Shown here piece after piece: positions 1 through 8,339 of a stretch of DNA of 64,000 nucleotides. The notes beneath the pieces were generated by a model, which ran no database searches, was not told the DNA's origin, and was given only the letters and a program-made list of their open reading frames with translations. The position numbers were made by a program, and so were the translations under genes. The stretch covers positions 1 through 64,000 of the forward strand of contig NZ_MLCL01000076.1 of the NCBI RefSeq assembly GCF_001942625.1, in the 5' to 3' direction. The DNA is from Mycobacterium syngnathidarum (GTDB lineage Bacteria > Actinomycetota > Actinomycetes > Mycobacteriales > Mycobacteriaceae). How positions within the stretch are numbered: position 1 is the first letter of the stretch; each line of letters begins with the position of its first letter.

Positions 1-73
1 GCACCGCGGCGGCCTTCTCCTCCGGGCTGTAACGACGCGCCGTGGGCTTCCCGGCACACTGTTCCTTCGGCAT
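1..73 (-). CDS. IS3-family transposase OrfA, N-terminal 24 residues (runs off the window)
   Basis: ATG at 73 opens a frame reading MPKEQCAGKP and then TARRYSPEEK to the window edge. A basic N-terminus followed by RRYSPEEKAAAV is typical of the OrfA helix-turn-helix protein of IS3-family elements, in which OrfA and a frameshifted OrfAB make the transposase. It should continue upstream of base 1. Family assignment rests on this short N-terminus together with the adjacent inverted-repeat-like end. Confidence 0.65.
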   Translation of the reverse strand, partial: MPKEQCAGKPTARRYSPEEKAAAV

Positions 74-127
74 ACCTGCATCCTCGTTTCCAAGGTCAGG
101 AGCCTCCGGGATTTCCAGGGCGATTCA
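1..127 (-). mobile_element. Left end of an IS3-family insertion sequence (partial)
   Basis: Read on the minus strand, the element begins at 127 with TGAATCGCCCTGG and continues through AAATCCCGGAGGCTC, the style of terminal inverted repeat known for actinobacterial IS3-family elements, which begin with TG. The transposase OrfA start follows at 73. Only the 5' end is in the window. The boundary at 127 is inferred from this terminus and from the abrupt end of the neighbouring coding sequence. The target duplication and the other end cannot be seen. Confidence 0.7.
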
Positions 128-457
128 CAGGTCGTAGGTCGTCAGCTTGTCCAGCCATTTGGTCATCAGGTCCCAGCGATTGTTGTCGACGAGCGCCGCG
201 GGATAGGACTTGTAAGCGGTGTGCGAAAACATCAGCGGCACGACATCGTTGAAGCCGTCGATCCGCTCAACGCCGAGGCGGTCGGCCAGCTTGCGGACCA
301 TCTCGATGCGATCGCGTTGCTCTCCGAACCGCTCGATCATGGCTTCGCGCTGCATCTCCTCGAGCTGGTCGCGAGGCACGCTGTGCATCTTGGTGACCGA
401 CTCCTCGAAGTAGTCCAAGGGTCGGTCCATGAAGGACCGCAATGCCGAATGAACCAT
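125..457 (-). pseudogene. LuxE-like acyl-protein ligase / AMP-binding protein, N-terminal fragment truncated by the IS
   Basis: ATG at 457 is preceded on the minus strand by AGGGAGAC about eight bases upstream. The 110 residues include FNDVVPLMFSHTAYKSYP and a C-terminal WLDKLTTYDL, which resembles the N-terminal region of LuxE/PaaK-type acyl-protein or acyl-CoA ligases, where a catalytic adenylating domain would follow. The frame ends at the TGA that is itself the first three bases of the inserted IS3 end (125-127), so the stop belongs to the mobile element. The remaining several hundred residues are absent. An ATG or GTG further upstream at 484 is possible but has no ribosome site. Truncation by insertion is clear; the family call is by recognition only. 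Confidence 0.65.
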
Positions 458-553
458 GCTTCGTCTCCCTCGCCTGTGACTCACCCGACGATAAAAAATC
501 GACGGTGTTTTAACGCTAGCCCAAACGCGACACCGCGCACAAGGGCCGCATCC

Positions 554-1567
554 TCAGCTAGTCGCGTGCAATGCGCTCACTAGGTCGGCGAGGTCATTGT
601 CGTCGGGTCGGTAGCCAGGGAAATAGCAGCAGACGTCGGAGGCCCAGTCGCCATAGCGCTGGTGAATCTGCTCGGCGCACTCTTCTGGAGTTCCAAGCAC
701 GCCGTACGTGCCCACCATGGCGTCGGTGATCAGTGCGCGCATCTCGGCGTACCCACCCCGTTTGGACAGCGCGTTAAGCTCGGGTTGCAGATGGCCCCAC
801 CCTTCGACGTCCAGAACCGCGGTGTAGGCCGGAGTTGATCCGTAGAACGCGATCAGCCCGGCAACCCTGTCAACAGCTTTCGCGAGGGCCTCCTCCGTCC
901 GCCCTACGGCCACCATGGCCTGGGCGACAACCTGGAATTGGGCGCGGCTGCGGCCCGACCGGTGCAGGCCGTCCGCCATGGCTGGCACCGTTCGCTCGGC
1001 GAAGTGGCGAGTGCTGTTGAACGGCATGACCAGCAGGCCGTCGGCGACCTCGGCCGCCTTGCGGGTCATCACCGGCCCCAGCGCTCCCATCAGGACCGGT
1101 GGCGGGCCGTACGTGTTGGGGCCGGGGTTGAAGTTCGGCGGCATCAACGTGTGGGTGAAGAAGTCGCCGCGAAAGTTCAACGGCGCCAGCCCCTCCCATG
1201 CCGAGAAGATGGCCTTCACGGCCGCAACCGACTCAGCGGTCCGAGCGGCGGGCCTGCCCCACTGCGAGCCGTAACGCTTCTCGATGTGCGCCTTGATCTG
1301 CGAGCCCAGACCGAGGCGGAAGCGGCCGGCGCTCACGGTCTGCAGATCGTAGGACGCGTGCGCGAGGTGCAGGGGGCTGCGCGGACCGGCGATCGCCACA
1401 TTGGTCATCAGTTCCAGCTCGGTCTCTTCGGCTGCCAACAGCAGCGGAAAGAACACATCGTGCTGTCCTTCGAACGAGAAGATCCCGTCTGCGCCGAGTC
1501 CGGCGATGGCCGCGGCACTCGCGCGGGCGCGGGCCGGTGAGCCGTCCACCTGCAGATGCACTTTCAC
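554..1567 (-). CDS. Luciferase-like (LLM class) F420-dependent oxidoreductase
   Basis: A 337-residue protein of the bacterial luciferase-like superfamily, which in mycobacteria usually uses F420 to reduce or oxidise small molecules. GTG at 1567 is chosen because AAAGGA lies nine bases upstream; an earlier in-frame codon at 1621 gives an extension with no ribosome site. Family landmarks are the N-terminal strand GADGIFSFEGQHD, LMTNVAIAGPRSPLHLAH, the GRFRLGLGSQIKAHIEKRYG segment and ADGLLVMPFNS near the middle. It is divergent from the P450 at 1704, with 136 bases between, so the two may share a control region. Substrate unknown. Confidence 0.85.
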   Translation of the reverse strand: MKVHLQVDGSPARARASAAAIAGLGADGIFSFEGQHDVFFPLLLAAEETELELMTNVAIAGPRSPLHLAHASYDLQTVSAGRFRLGLGSQIKAHIEKRYGSQWGRPAARTAESVAAVKAIFSAWEGLAPLNFRGDFFTHTLMPPNFNPGPNTYGPPPVLMGALGPVMTRKAAEVADGLLVMPFNSTRHFAERTVPAMADGLHRSGRSRAQFQVVAQAMVAVGRTEEALAKAVDRVAGLIAFYGSTPAYTAVLDVEGWGHLQPELNALSKRGGYAEMRALITDAMVGTYGVLGTPEECAEQIHQRYGDWASDVCCYFPGYRPDDNDLADLVSALHATS

Positions 1568-1703
1568 GAAAGCGTGTCCTTTCGTCGCGTCGGCATAGCA
1601 CACCGACAACCTCGAATCCACTCTTGTGGCCTGAACCTCATCACTGCTAAGAAATCAGTGTGGTTTTATCGCATCGGGCTGCCTGCCGGCAAGGTCTGGA
1701 CCC

Positions 1704-2951
1704 ATGACTGCCGGGATCTTCGGCAGCACGGCCGCCGACGGCCCGGAGATCCTCGCGGATCCCAACGCCTACACCGACCCCGTGCGGATGCACGCGACCC
1801 TGGCCGCGCTGAGGGCGTCGAATCCTGTCGCCTTGGTCGACACCGCGCAGTACCGGCCATTCTGGGCGATCACCAAGCATGCCGACGTGCTCGTGATCGA
1901 GCGGGCCAACGATGTCTTCGTCAACGGTCCCCGCCCCGTCCTCATGCGTACCGAGCAGGAGGACATGCAGGCTTCGGCCGGTGTCCGCACCCTGATCCAC
2001 TTGGACGACCCCCAGCACCGCGATGTTCGCGCAATCGGCGCGAACTGGTTCCGGCCCAAGGCAATGCGCATGCTGGCCGACCGCGCACAGCACCTGGCCA
2101 AAAGGTTCGTCGACACCATGGCGGCCGAGGGGCCCGAGTGCGATTTCGTCCAGCAGGTCGCGGTCAACTATCCGCTCTACATGATCATGACGCTGCTGGG
2201 CGTCCCCGAGTCCGACTTCGGGTTCATGCTCAGGCTGACGCAGGAACTCGTCGGATCGGAGGACTCCGAGTTCCAACGCAGCGCCACCGACGCCGAGCAG
2301 ATGACGGCGCTGCTGGAGATGTTCGAGTACTTCACGGCGCTGACCGCCGCCAGGCGGGCGAACCCGACCGAGGACCTGGCCTCGGCCATCGCCAACGCGA
2401 CGATCAACGGTGAACCGTTGGGTGACATCGACACCGTGTCCTACTACCTGATCATCGCCACGGCGGGGCACGACACCACCAGCGCTGTCATCTCGGGCGG
2501 CATGCACGCCCTGGTCGAGCATCCCGAGCAACGCGAGCGGCTGCATGCCGACCCCGGCTTGATGGGGACGGCCACCGAAGAGATGATCCGCTGGGTCAGC
2601 CCCGTCACCGGGATGATGCGTACCGCCACCACCGATACGGCGGTGCGCGGTGTGCCGATCTCCGCCGGAGAATCCGTGCTGCTGTCCTACGTTTCAGCGA
2701 ACCGCGACGAAGACGTGTTCAGCGATTCGGATGTCTTCGATGTTGGGCGTGATCCCAACAGGCACTTGGCCTTCGGACACGGCGTGCACTTCTGCCTGGG
2801 CGCCGCGCTGGCGCGGTTGGAGATCAACAGCTTCTTCAGCGAGCTCATCCCGCGGCTGGCCTCGGTCGAACTGGCCGGGACCCCAGAGCTGACCGCCACC
2901 ACCTTCGTGGGTGGCCTCAAACACCTGCCGATCCGATACCGAGTGAAGTGA
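1704..2951 (+). CDS. Cytochrome P450
   Basis: A complete 415-residue soluble bacterial-type P450 monooxygenase. Visible landmarks are the I-helix oxygen-activating segment ATAGHDTTS, the K-helix ExxR in EEMIRW, and the haem loop FGHGVHFCLG with the thiolate cysteine near residue 364. ATG at 1704 is the only plausible start. The crotonase begins seven bases after the stop, so this heads a three-gene operon (P450, crotonase, SDR). That set fits oxidation of a hydrophobic carboxylic acid or sterol-like side chain followed by beta-oxidation-type chemistry, but the substrate is not readable from sequence. No ferredoxin or reductase gene is adjacent. Confidence 0.9.
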   Translation: MTAGIFGSTAADGPEILADPNAYTDPVRMHATLAALRASNPVALVDTAQYRPFWAITKHADVLVIERANDVFVNGPRPVLMRTEQEDMQASAGVRTLIHLDDPQHRDVRAIGANWFRPKAMRMLADRAQHLAKRFVDTMAAEGPECDFVQQVAVNYPLYMIMTLLGVPESDFGFMLRLTQELVGSEDSEFQRSATDAEQMTALLEMFEYFTALTAARRANPTEDLASAIANATINGEPLGDIDTVSYYLIIATAGHDTTSAVISGGMHALVEHPEQRERLHADPGLMGTATEEMIRWVSPVTGMMRTATTDTAVRGVPISAGESVLLSYVSANRDEDVFSDSDVFDVGRDPNRHLAFGHGVHFCLGAALARLEINSFFSELIPRLASVELAGTPELTATTFVGGLKHLPIRYRVK

Positions 2952-2958
2952 GCCGTCG

Positions 2959-3744
2959 ATGACAGCCACGTTGAGGACCGAACAGCACGGCGCCGTGCGC
3001 GTGTTGACCATCGATCGGCCCGAGGCCAAGAACGCGATGCACGGCGAGTTGCGTGCGGCCCTTCGTGCGGCGATGACCGAGGCCGACCGCGACGGCGCGG
3101 TGCACGCCGTCATCCTGACGGGGGTCGACCCCGTCTTCAGCGCGGGTGTCGATTTCAAGCGGCTCGAGCGGAGTCCCGACGAGACCGGCAGCCCGCTCGA
3201 TCCCACCCCAGCGGCCGTCGTGCGGGCCATGCGTAAGCCGGTCATCTGCGCCGTCAACGGCGTGTGCGTGTCCGGCGCCCTCGAAGTCGCCTTGAGTTGC
3301 TCGTTCATCATCGCCTCCGAACGCGCGCGGTTCGCCGACACCCACGCCCTGCTCGGCGTGGTGCCCACCTGGGGACTGACCGCATTGCTGCCGCGCGCCG
3401 TCGGTGTCCGCAAAGCCCGCGAGATGTCGGTGACCGGCGCATTCGTCGATGCCGAGGAGGCGCTGCGCATCGGGTTGGTCAACCATGTGCTCCCCCACGA
3501 TCAGCTGCTGCCCTACACGCTCGATCTGGCCGCACGGATACCCGGCAGCGCTGCCGTCGCTGACATGCTCAGGCTGTACCGCAGCGGCGAGGATCTGTCC
3601 TTGGCCGGGGCGTTGGCTCTGGAGACCACCAGCAGCATCGGCCGCACCTATGACCTGACGGCGTTCACTGCCGCGGGCAGTAAGGCCTCCGCCCGCCAGC
3701 GCGACCACCGGCCACCGGCCAGTGATGAAGGGAACTCACTGTGA
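2959..3744 (+). CDS. Enoyl-CoA hydratase/isomerase (crotonase) family protein
   Basis: 261 residues with the crotonase fold signatures VLTIDRPEAKNAM, FSAGVDFKRLE (oxyanion-hole strand) and VCVSGALEVALSCSF. The glutamate in GALEVAL aligns by eye with the first catalytic Glu of rat mitochondrial hydratase. The second catalytic Glu, normally in a PE-x-x-x-G context, appears replaced by histidine in FADTHALLGVVP. It may therefore be an isomerase or thioesterase-type crotonase rather than a classical hydratase. It lies between the P450 and the SDR, and its stop overlaps the GTG of the SDR (GTGA). Confidence 0.85.
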   Translation: MTATLRTEQHGAVRVLTIDRPEAKNAMHGELRAALRAAMTEADRDGAVHAVILTGVDPVFSAGVDFKRLERSPDETGSPLDPTPAAVVRAMRKPVICAVNGVCVSGALEVALSCSFIIASERARFADTHALLGVVPTWGLTALLPRAVGVRKAREMSVTGAFVDAEEALRIGLVNHVLPHDQLLPYTLDLAARIPGSAAVADMLRLYRSGEDLSLAGALALETTSSIGRTYDLTAFTAAGSKASARQRDHRPPASDEGNSL

Positions 3745-4571
3745 CACAGCGGTTTACCGGCCGACGCGCCATCGTGACCGGAGCCAGCCGGGGCATCGGG
3801 GCCGGTATCGCGCAGCGCCTGTGCGCCGAAGGCGCCGATGTCGTCCTGGTGGCGCGCACCCTCGAGACCTCCGACGGGACCGGCGGCAGCCTGCACGAGA
3901 CCCAGCAGCTCTGCGAGAAATACGGCACCACGGTCGGGATTGTCGTCGCCGACATCACCGATGACGCCGACCGCTCCCGGGTCATCCCCGAGGCGACGGC
4001 GATTCTCGGCGGCCCGATCGACATCCTCGTCAACAATGCGGCCGCCGCCACGACCGCCCCGATCACCGAGATCACGCCCACTCAGCAGCGACTCGCCTAC
4101 GAAGCCAACGTCATTGCTCCCCTGGCGCTCGCCCAAACGGTCATACCGGCGATGCGCGAATCGGGTCAAGGTTGGATCGTCAACCTGACCAGCGTGGGTG
4201 CCACCGTCGTCGAGGGACCGCCGTTCTATCTCGGCCCGCAAGGCTCCACGATGGAGATCTACGGTGCCACCAAGGCCGCGCTCAACCGCACGACGGCCGG
4301 GCTGGCCGGTGACCTGTACGGTACCGGGATCCGCGTCAACGCGGTCGGCCCGCGCGTGGCGGTCATGAGCGACGGTTTCGCCGAGTTGATGGGGGACGCG
4401 CTGCCGGCCGAGTTCTTCGAGTCCATCGAGGAAATCGTCGAAGCCGTTGTTGCACTGTGCGACTGCGACAGTGAAACCACCGGGAAGATCCGGTACAGCT
4501 TGGACCTAATCGAGCAGTGGAAGCTCGATGTCCGCGAGCTGGACGGTTCGCCACGAGTCGGGGGCCAGTAG
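3741..4571 (+). CDS. SDR family NAD(P)-dependent oxidoreductase
   Basis: 276 residues, classical short-chain dehydrogenase. The cofactor loop is TGASRGIG near the N-terminus, NNAA follows strand four, the catalytic serine lies in NLTSVG and the Tyr/Lys pair in YGATK. The start is GTG at 3741, overlapping the crotonase stop, so translation is probably coupled. There is an insertion of about 20 residues between the catalytic Ser and Tyr (around EGPPFYLGPQG). As third gene of the P450 operon it would oxidise or reduce a hydroxyl/ketone intermediate; the exact substrate is unknown. Confidence 0.85.
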   Translation: MTQRFTGRRAIVTGASRGIGAGIAQRLCAEGADVVLVARTLETSDGTGGSLHETQQLCEKYGTTVGIVVADITDDADRSRVIPEATAILGGPIDILVNNAAAATTAPITEITPTQQRLAYEANVIAPLALAQTVIPAMRESGQGWIVNLTSVGATVVEGPPFYLGPQGSTMEIYGATKAALNRTTAGLAGDLYGTGIRVNAVGPRVAVMSDGFAELMGDALPAEFFESIEEIVEAVVALCDCDSETTGKIRYSLDLIEQWKLDVRELDGSPRVGGQ

Positions 4572-4742
4572 TAGAGATGCCGTTCACCTGGAAGGTCATA
4601 TCTGGAGTACAAGAAAATACGTCGAGCATCCACCGTTGGCAGAGATCGATGCGAGCCGTACATGGCCATGCGGAAATGGGCCACCCAGTTCTACGAGGTT
4701 CCCCTGTGGACACCGCGCGCACCGCGGACGTGTCACATCAAG

Positions 4743-5585
4743 TCATCGCGATCGGGCCATCCTCACAGTGTCGAGTGGCCTCATGGCCGCAGTCACCCCT
4801 CCGTCGCAGATGATGTCGACGCCGGTGAGGTATCCGGGCTTGTCTCCGGCACTGAACGCGAGCAGCTCGGCGATCTCCCCGGGCTGGCCGAACCGTTTGA
4901 GGGCACTGCGCTCGGCCAGCGTGCCCGCCCCGGCGCCTTCCTCGAGTTTGCCCATCGCCGTGTCGAACGATCCGGGAGACACCGAGAGGACCCGCGCTCC
5001 CTTCTCACCGAATCGTGTGGCCATCGCCGCGCTGTACCAGATGACGAAGTTCTTGCTGAGTACGTAGGCGATCTGTGGCTGCCATGTGCGGGGTATGCGA
5101 TTGCAGGATGACAGCAGATCCCGATAGAAGCGGTCCCGGTCTTGCAACGCGCGCTTGTAGCGCCGCGTGGGGGCCGCGAGACCCGGCAGCTGGTGTCCGG
5201 CAACGGAAGCCACATTGACCACCGCCATACCGGGCTGGGCGATGCCGAGAAATGCCTCGTTGACGAGCACGGTACCGAGCGCGTTGATTCGCAGGATCAT
5301 CTCGGCGGACCCCATGCTGGGGCTCACCCCCGCAGTGTGGACGACCGACATCACGGTGCCGAGCTGCTGTGCCTGCTCGACCAGCTGACGCACCGATGCT
5401 GGATCGGTGATATCACACGTGGCCGTAGCACAGTCGACGCCTGAAGCGTTCAGGTCGCGCTGTGCCGAAGCCAGGCGGGCGGCATCGACGTCACAGATCA
5501 GCACGGCGCAGTCCCGTCCGATGACCCGCGCTGCGGCCAGCCCCATTCCCCCTGCCCCGCCGGTGACGACGGCAATCTTCACCAT
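4743..5585 (-). CDS. SDR family NAD(P)-dependent oxidoreductase
   Basis: A 280-residue short-chain dehydrogenase convergent with the preceding operon. The cofactor loop is TGGAGGMG, the catalytic serine lies in VVNVASVAG and the Tyr/Lys in YVLSK, separated by a longer than usual insertion with several basic residues (RRYKRALQDRDRFY). ATG at 5585 is preferred, with GGAGGG about eleven bases upstream; the GTG at 5597 leaves almost no space for a ribosome site. The C-terminal LTGVDIICDGG is the usual SDR end motif. It is monocistronic, with a 451-base upstream region. Confidence 0.85.
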   Translation of the reverse strand: MVKIAVVTGGAGGMGLAAARVIGRDCAVLICDVDAARLASAQRDLNASGVDCATATCDITDPASVRQLVEQAQQLGTVMSVVHTAGVSPSMGSAEMILRINALGTVLVNEAFLGIAQPGMAVVNVASVAGHQLPGLAAPTRRYKRALQDRDRFYRDLLSSCNRIPRTWQPQIAYVLSKNFVIWYSAAMATRFGEKGARVLSVSPGSFDTAMGKLEEGAGAGTLAERSALKRFGQPGEIAELLAFSAGDKPGYLTGVDIICDGGVTAAMRPLDTVRMARSR

Positions 5586-6036
5586 GATCAGGTCCACCCT
5601 CCAGCTGCCGGGATTGAGCAGGACGCGGCAAACATGATCTCACCGATGCCAGGACGTCCATTCAGCTTGCACAACAGCGGTTTAGGGCCTCGCGGGCGAG
5701 CACAGTATTCGAGCACCGCCGAGTCTAGGTTTGCGGCGCATGGCGGCTTTAACCGCAAAAGTTCCCCGAGTGCCACGATCTGCCCTCTCGATCGTGGGCG
5801 AGTGTAACCAGACCTGTCGCCCCATCTTCGGGTGAAACCAAGAATCGGCGGACCACCTTCGTGTGATAGACGACGCGCATGAAGTGTTCAATTCCCGCGA
5901 TTGCACCTATTAAAACACCATTGCAGTCTTAAAGTTGAGAGCCCGCCGGCGCGGTGCCGTCAGCAGCCGGAGCGGCACCGACCGAGATCAATCGTCCGTC
6001 GCCGCGATCTGTACCTTGGCGGTAGCACGTACATCG
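5586..6036. other. Intergenic region, 451 bases, no supported gene
   Basis: This stretch lies upstream of the minus-strand SDR and downstream of the minus-strand luciferase-like gene. No frame has a convincing start, ribosome site and protein-like composition. It is less GC-rich than its neighbours. It carries TTAAAACACC at 5910-5919, a ten-base word that recurs in reverse at 504-513 upstream of the truncated ligase gene. It presumably holds the promoter of the SDR at 5585. Confidence 0.5.
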
Positions 6037-6954
6037 TCAAAGTAATTCACACAACAAGTCGATGGTGCGGGTCTTGGATGTTGTGCGTTCGGCTTTGTCG
6101 CGTCCTACGGCGACGGGTTGGACCCAGATGTCGGTGGCGCCGGCGTCGAGGAGGTGTTGCAGTTGTGTGCGGACCGATGCTTCGTTGCCGACGATGGCGA
6201 TGTCGGCGGGTGTTGTACCGCCACCAATTTCGATGATGCGCTTGTAGTTTGGCATCGTCGCATAAATTCCGGCCGTGTCGGCGATCGCCGAGCGAGCTTT
6301 GGCTTCGTCGTCGTGGACAGCGACTGGAAGCCCAGCAACGATGCGGGGGGCGGGCCGTCCTGCCGCCTGCGCCGCCGCGGTGATCGTCGGTGCGATCTGC
6401 GATTCGATGGCTTTCGCCGAGGCCATCCACAGCACGGTGCCGTCGGCGATGGCGCCGGCGATGCGCAACATCCGCGGTGATAGCGCCGACAACAACACCG
6501 GCACCGGGTGCTGCGGGGCCGGGCCTCCGACCGCGTGGGCACTCCAGTCGACGCCGGTGACGTTGACCGGCTTCCCATGCAGGACCGCCGTGAGGATGGA
6601 CAGGTATTCCTCAGTGTTACGGCCGGGGTGAGCGTAGGACAAACCGTACATGCCCTCGACGACCGCGGCGTGCGAAGGCCCGAGCCCGAAGGTGAACCCG
6701 GGGCGGCCCATGGCGTTTGCGGCCGCGATCACCCTGTGGGCCTGCATCAGCGGATGACACGGGTAGGTCTGCAGCACGGCAGTGCCCAGCTCGATGCGGC
6801 TGGTCTCCCGCCCGGCAATCGCCATGGAGACCAAAGGATCTGCGGTGACATTGCTGGCATACCACAGCGACGTGAACCCCTGTTGCTCGGCGAGCTCGGC
6901 CTGGCGTGCCACGCCGTCGGTCGTGGCGGCTCCGCCGGTGAGGCCGATGCGCAT
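6037..6954 (-). CDS. Luciferase-like (LLM class) F420-dependent oxidoreductase
   Basis: 305 residues, last gene of the minus-strand operon that starts with the P450 at 10577. Landmarks are the N-terminal MRIGLTGGAATTDG, GFTSLWYASNV, IELGTAVLQTYPCHPL and the FTFGLGPSHAAVVEGMYG segment typical of the subgroup of luciferase-like F420 enzymes close to methylenetetrahydromethanopterin reductase. The ATG shares one base with the stop of the AhpD-like gene (TGATG). It probably works on an intermediate made by the P450, dioxygenase and SDR of the same operon; this is inferred from context. Confidence 0.85.
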   Translation of the reverse strand: MRIGLTGGAATTDGVARQAELAEQQGFTSLWYASNVTADPLVSMAIAGRETSRIELGTAVLQTYPCHPLMQAHRVIAAANAMGRPGFTFGLGPSHAAVVEGMYGLSYAHPGRNTEEYLSILTAVLHGKPVNVTGVDWSAHAVGGPAPQHPVPVLLSALSPRMLRIAGAIADGTVLWMASAKAIESQIAPTITAAAQAAGRPAPRIVAGLPVAVHDDEAKARSAIADTAGIYATMPNYKRIIEIGGGTTPADIAIVGNEASVRTQLQHLLDAGATDIWVQPVAVGRDKAERTTSKTRTIDLLCELL

Positions 6955-7562
6955 CAGTGTTCCGGTCCGAAGAGTTGCTCGTATCGGCTCATCAGCTCGG
7001 GGATGTCGTCGTCCATGGCCAACTCGAAGGACTTGAACAGCCGCGCCAGGATGTCATATCCGCCTGCGGTGAAGATCAGGTCGAGCACTTGGCGGACGTC
7101 AAACTCGGTGGACAAGATCTGCCAGGTAGGTGTGGTGATCCCACCGTCGATGATCATTTCGTCGACGGCCCGCAGTAACGCCGCCTCGAACTCACTCCAC
7201 AGCGGTGAGTCTGGGCCGTAGGCGACGCGGCCCACCTCTTCGTCGGTGATGCCCGCGTCGCGGGCGACGAAGAGGTGTTGGTACCACTCGTAACTGGACT
7301 GCCGCACCGCGGCGACCCGCATCACCACAAGCTCACGCTGCCGCTCGCTCAGTGTAGTGCCCAGCAGCAGGTGGCCGTTGAACGTGAAATAGGCCCGGGC
7401 GAGGTCGGGGTGATGGGCCAGGGTGCCTAGTGTGTTGAGCGCTTTCGGCCGATCTTTTGTCGGCAGCGGTTCATGCCGGGGATTGGCTGGGCGCAGCGCG
7501 GCCATCGCCGTGCGGAACTCTTCGGAGAACTCGCGCGGCGGAACCGGATCTATTCGTGCCAT
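6954..7562 (-). CDS. Carboxymuconolactone decarboxylase / AhpD-like family protein
   Basis: A 202-residue helical protein of the CMD/AhpD superfamily. The segment LSERQRELVVMRVAAV followed by YEWYQHLFVARDAGITDEEV matches the conserved core of the family. The CxxC pair of peroxidase-active AhpD is not present (serine/tyrosine stand in that region), so a redox role like AhpD is unlikely and a decarboxylase-like or unknown activity is possible. It lies between SDR and luciferase-like genes of the same operon with six bases to the SDR stop. ATG at 7562. Confidence 0.8.
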   Translation of the reverse strand: MARIDPVPPREFSEEFRTAMAALRPANPRHEPLPTKDRPKALNTLGTLAHHPDLARAYFTFNGHLLLGTTLSERQRELVVMRVAAVRQSSYEWYQHLFVARDAGITDEEVGRVAYGPDSPLWSEFEAALLRAVDEMIIDGGITTPTWQILSTEFDVRQVLDLIFTAGGYDILARLFKSFELAMDDDIPELMSRYEQLFGPEH

Positions 7563-7568
7563 GACTTT

Positions 7569-8339
7569 CTACAGAACCCTTCCTCCGTTGACGCCGAGCA
7601 CTTGGCCGGTGATGTAGCCGGCGTCCTGCGAGCACAGAAACGCGCACGCCGCGGCGACATCGTCGGGCTGCCCGATACGGCGCACCGGCGTCTTGGCTTC
7701 GGCGGCGTCGACGCCGGGGCCCAGGAAACCCCGGTCTTCGCTGCGCCGCAGCATGGGTGTGTCGATGAACCCCGGGGGAATCGTGTTGACGGTGATACCC
7801 CGCGGGCCGAGTTCTTGGGCAAGGGCTTTGGTGAATCCGACGACGCCCGCCTTGGCCGCGGAGTAGTGCACCATGAGGGGATTGCCGGTTTGCGCGCTCG
7901 AGGACGAGATGTTGACGATGCGGCCCCACCCAGCGTCGAGCATGTGCGGGACGATGGCTTGGCAGCAGTCGAAGACTCCTGTCAGGTTGACCGCGAGAAT
8001 CTGTTGCCAGCTTTGCGCCGTGATCGCCTGAAACTTTTCAAAGCCGTCGAGACCCGCGCTGTTGACCAGGATCGTCGGCGGGCCGAGCTGACGTGCCGTT
8101 TCGTCGATTGCCGCATCGATGCGACTCCGGTCGGTGACGTCGACGTGCGCGGCGATCGCTCGACCGCCCGCAGCCACCAGCTTGTCCGCTGCGGTGGTCG
8201 CGCCGGTGTGATCGAGGTCGAAGATGGCCACGGCGGCGCCTTCGATGCTGAGTCGCTGGGCGATCGCCACCCCGATACCCGACGCGCCGCCGGTGACGAT
8301 GGCTGTGGGCGGCTCGTCCCAGTAGGAAACGGTACTCAT
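7569..8339 (-). CDS. SDR family oxidoreductase (3-oxoacyl-ACP reductase-like)
   Basis: 256 residues, classical SDR. The cofactor loop is TGGASGIG, the acidic residue after strand two is in IFDLDHTG (favouring NAD), the catalytic serine lies in NISSSSAQTG and the Tyr/Lys in YSAAK. The C-terminal ITGQVLGVNGG is canonical. The ATG at 8339 overlaps the dioxygenase stop by four bases (ATGA). It is closely similar in layout to the SDR at 11427, which lies across the TetR gene and shares NISSSSAQ-like and INGG-like ends, so the two may be paralogues acting on successive or alternative substrates. Confidence 0.87.
   Translation of the reverse strand: MSTVSYWDEPPTAIVTGGASGIGVAIAQRLSIEGAAVAIFDLDHTGATTAADKLVAAGGRAIAAHVDVTDRSRIDAAIDETARQLGPPTILVNSAGLDGFEKFQAITAQSWQQILAVNLTGVFDCCQAIVPHMLDAGWGRIVNISSSSAQTGNPLMVHYSAAKAGVVGFTKALAQELGPRGITVNTIPPGFIDTPMLRRSEDRGFLGPGVDAAEAKTPVRRIGQPDDVAAACAFLCSQDAGYITGQVLGVNGGRVL

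Noticed and set aside
938..1540. Long plus-strand open frame antisense to the luciferase-like gene
   Set aside because: Arginine- and glycine-rich out-of-frame translation typical of high-GC DNA; the minus-strand frame has clear family motifs and a ribosome site.
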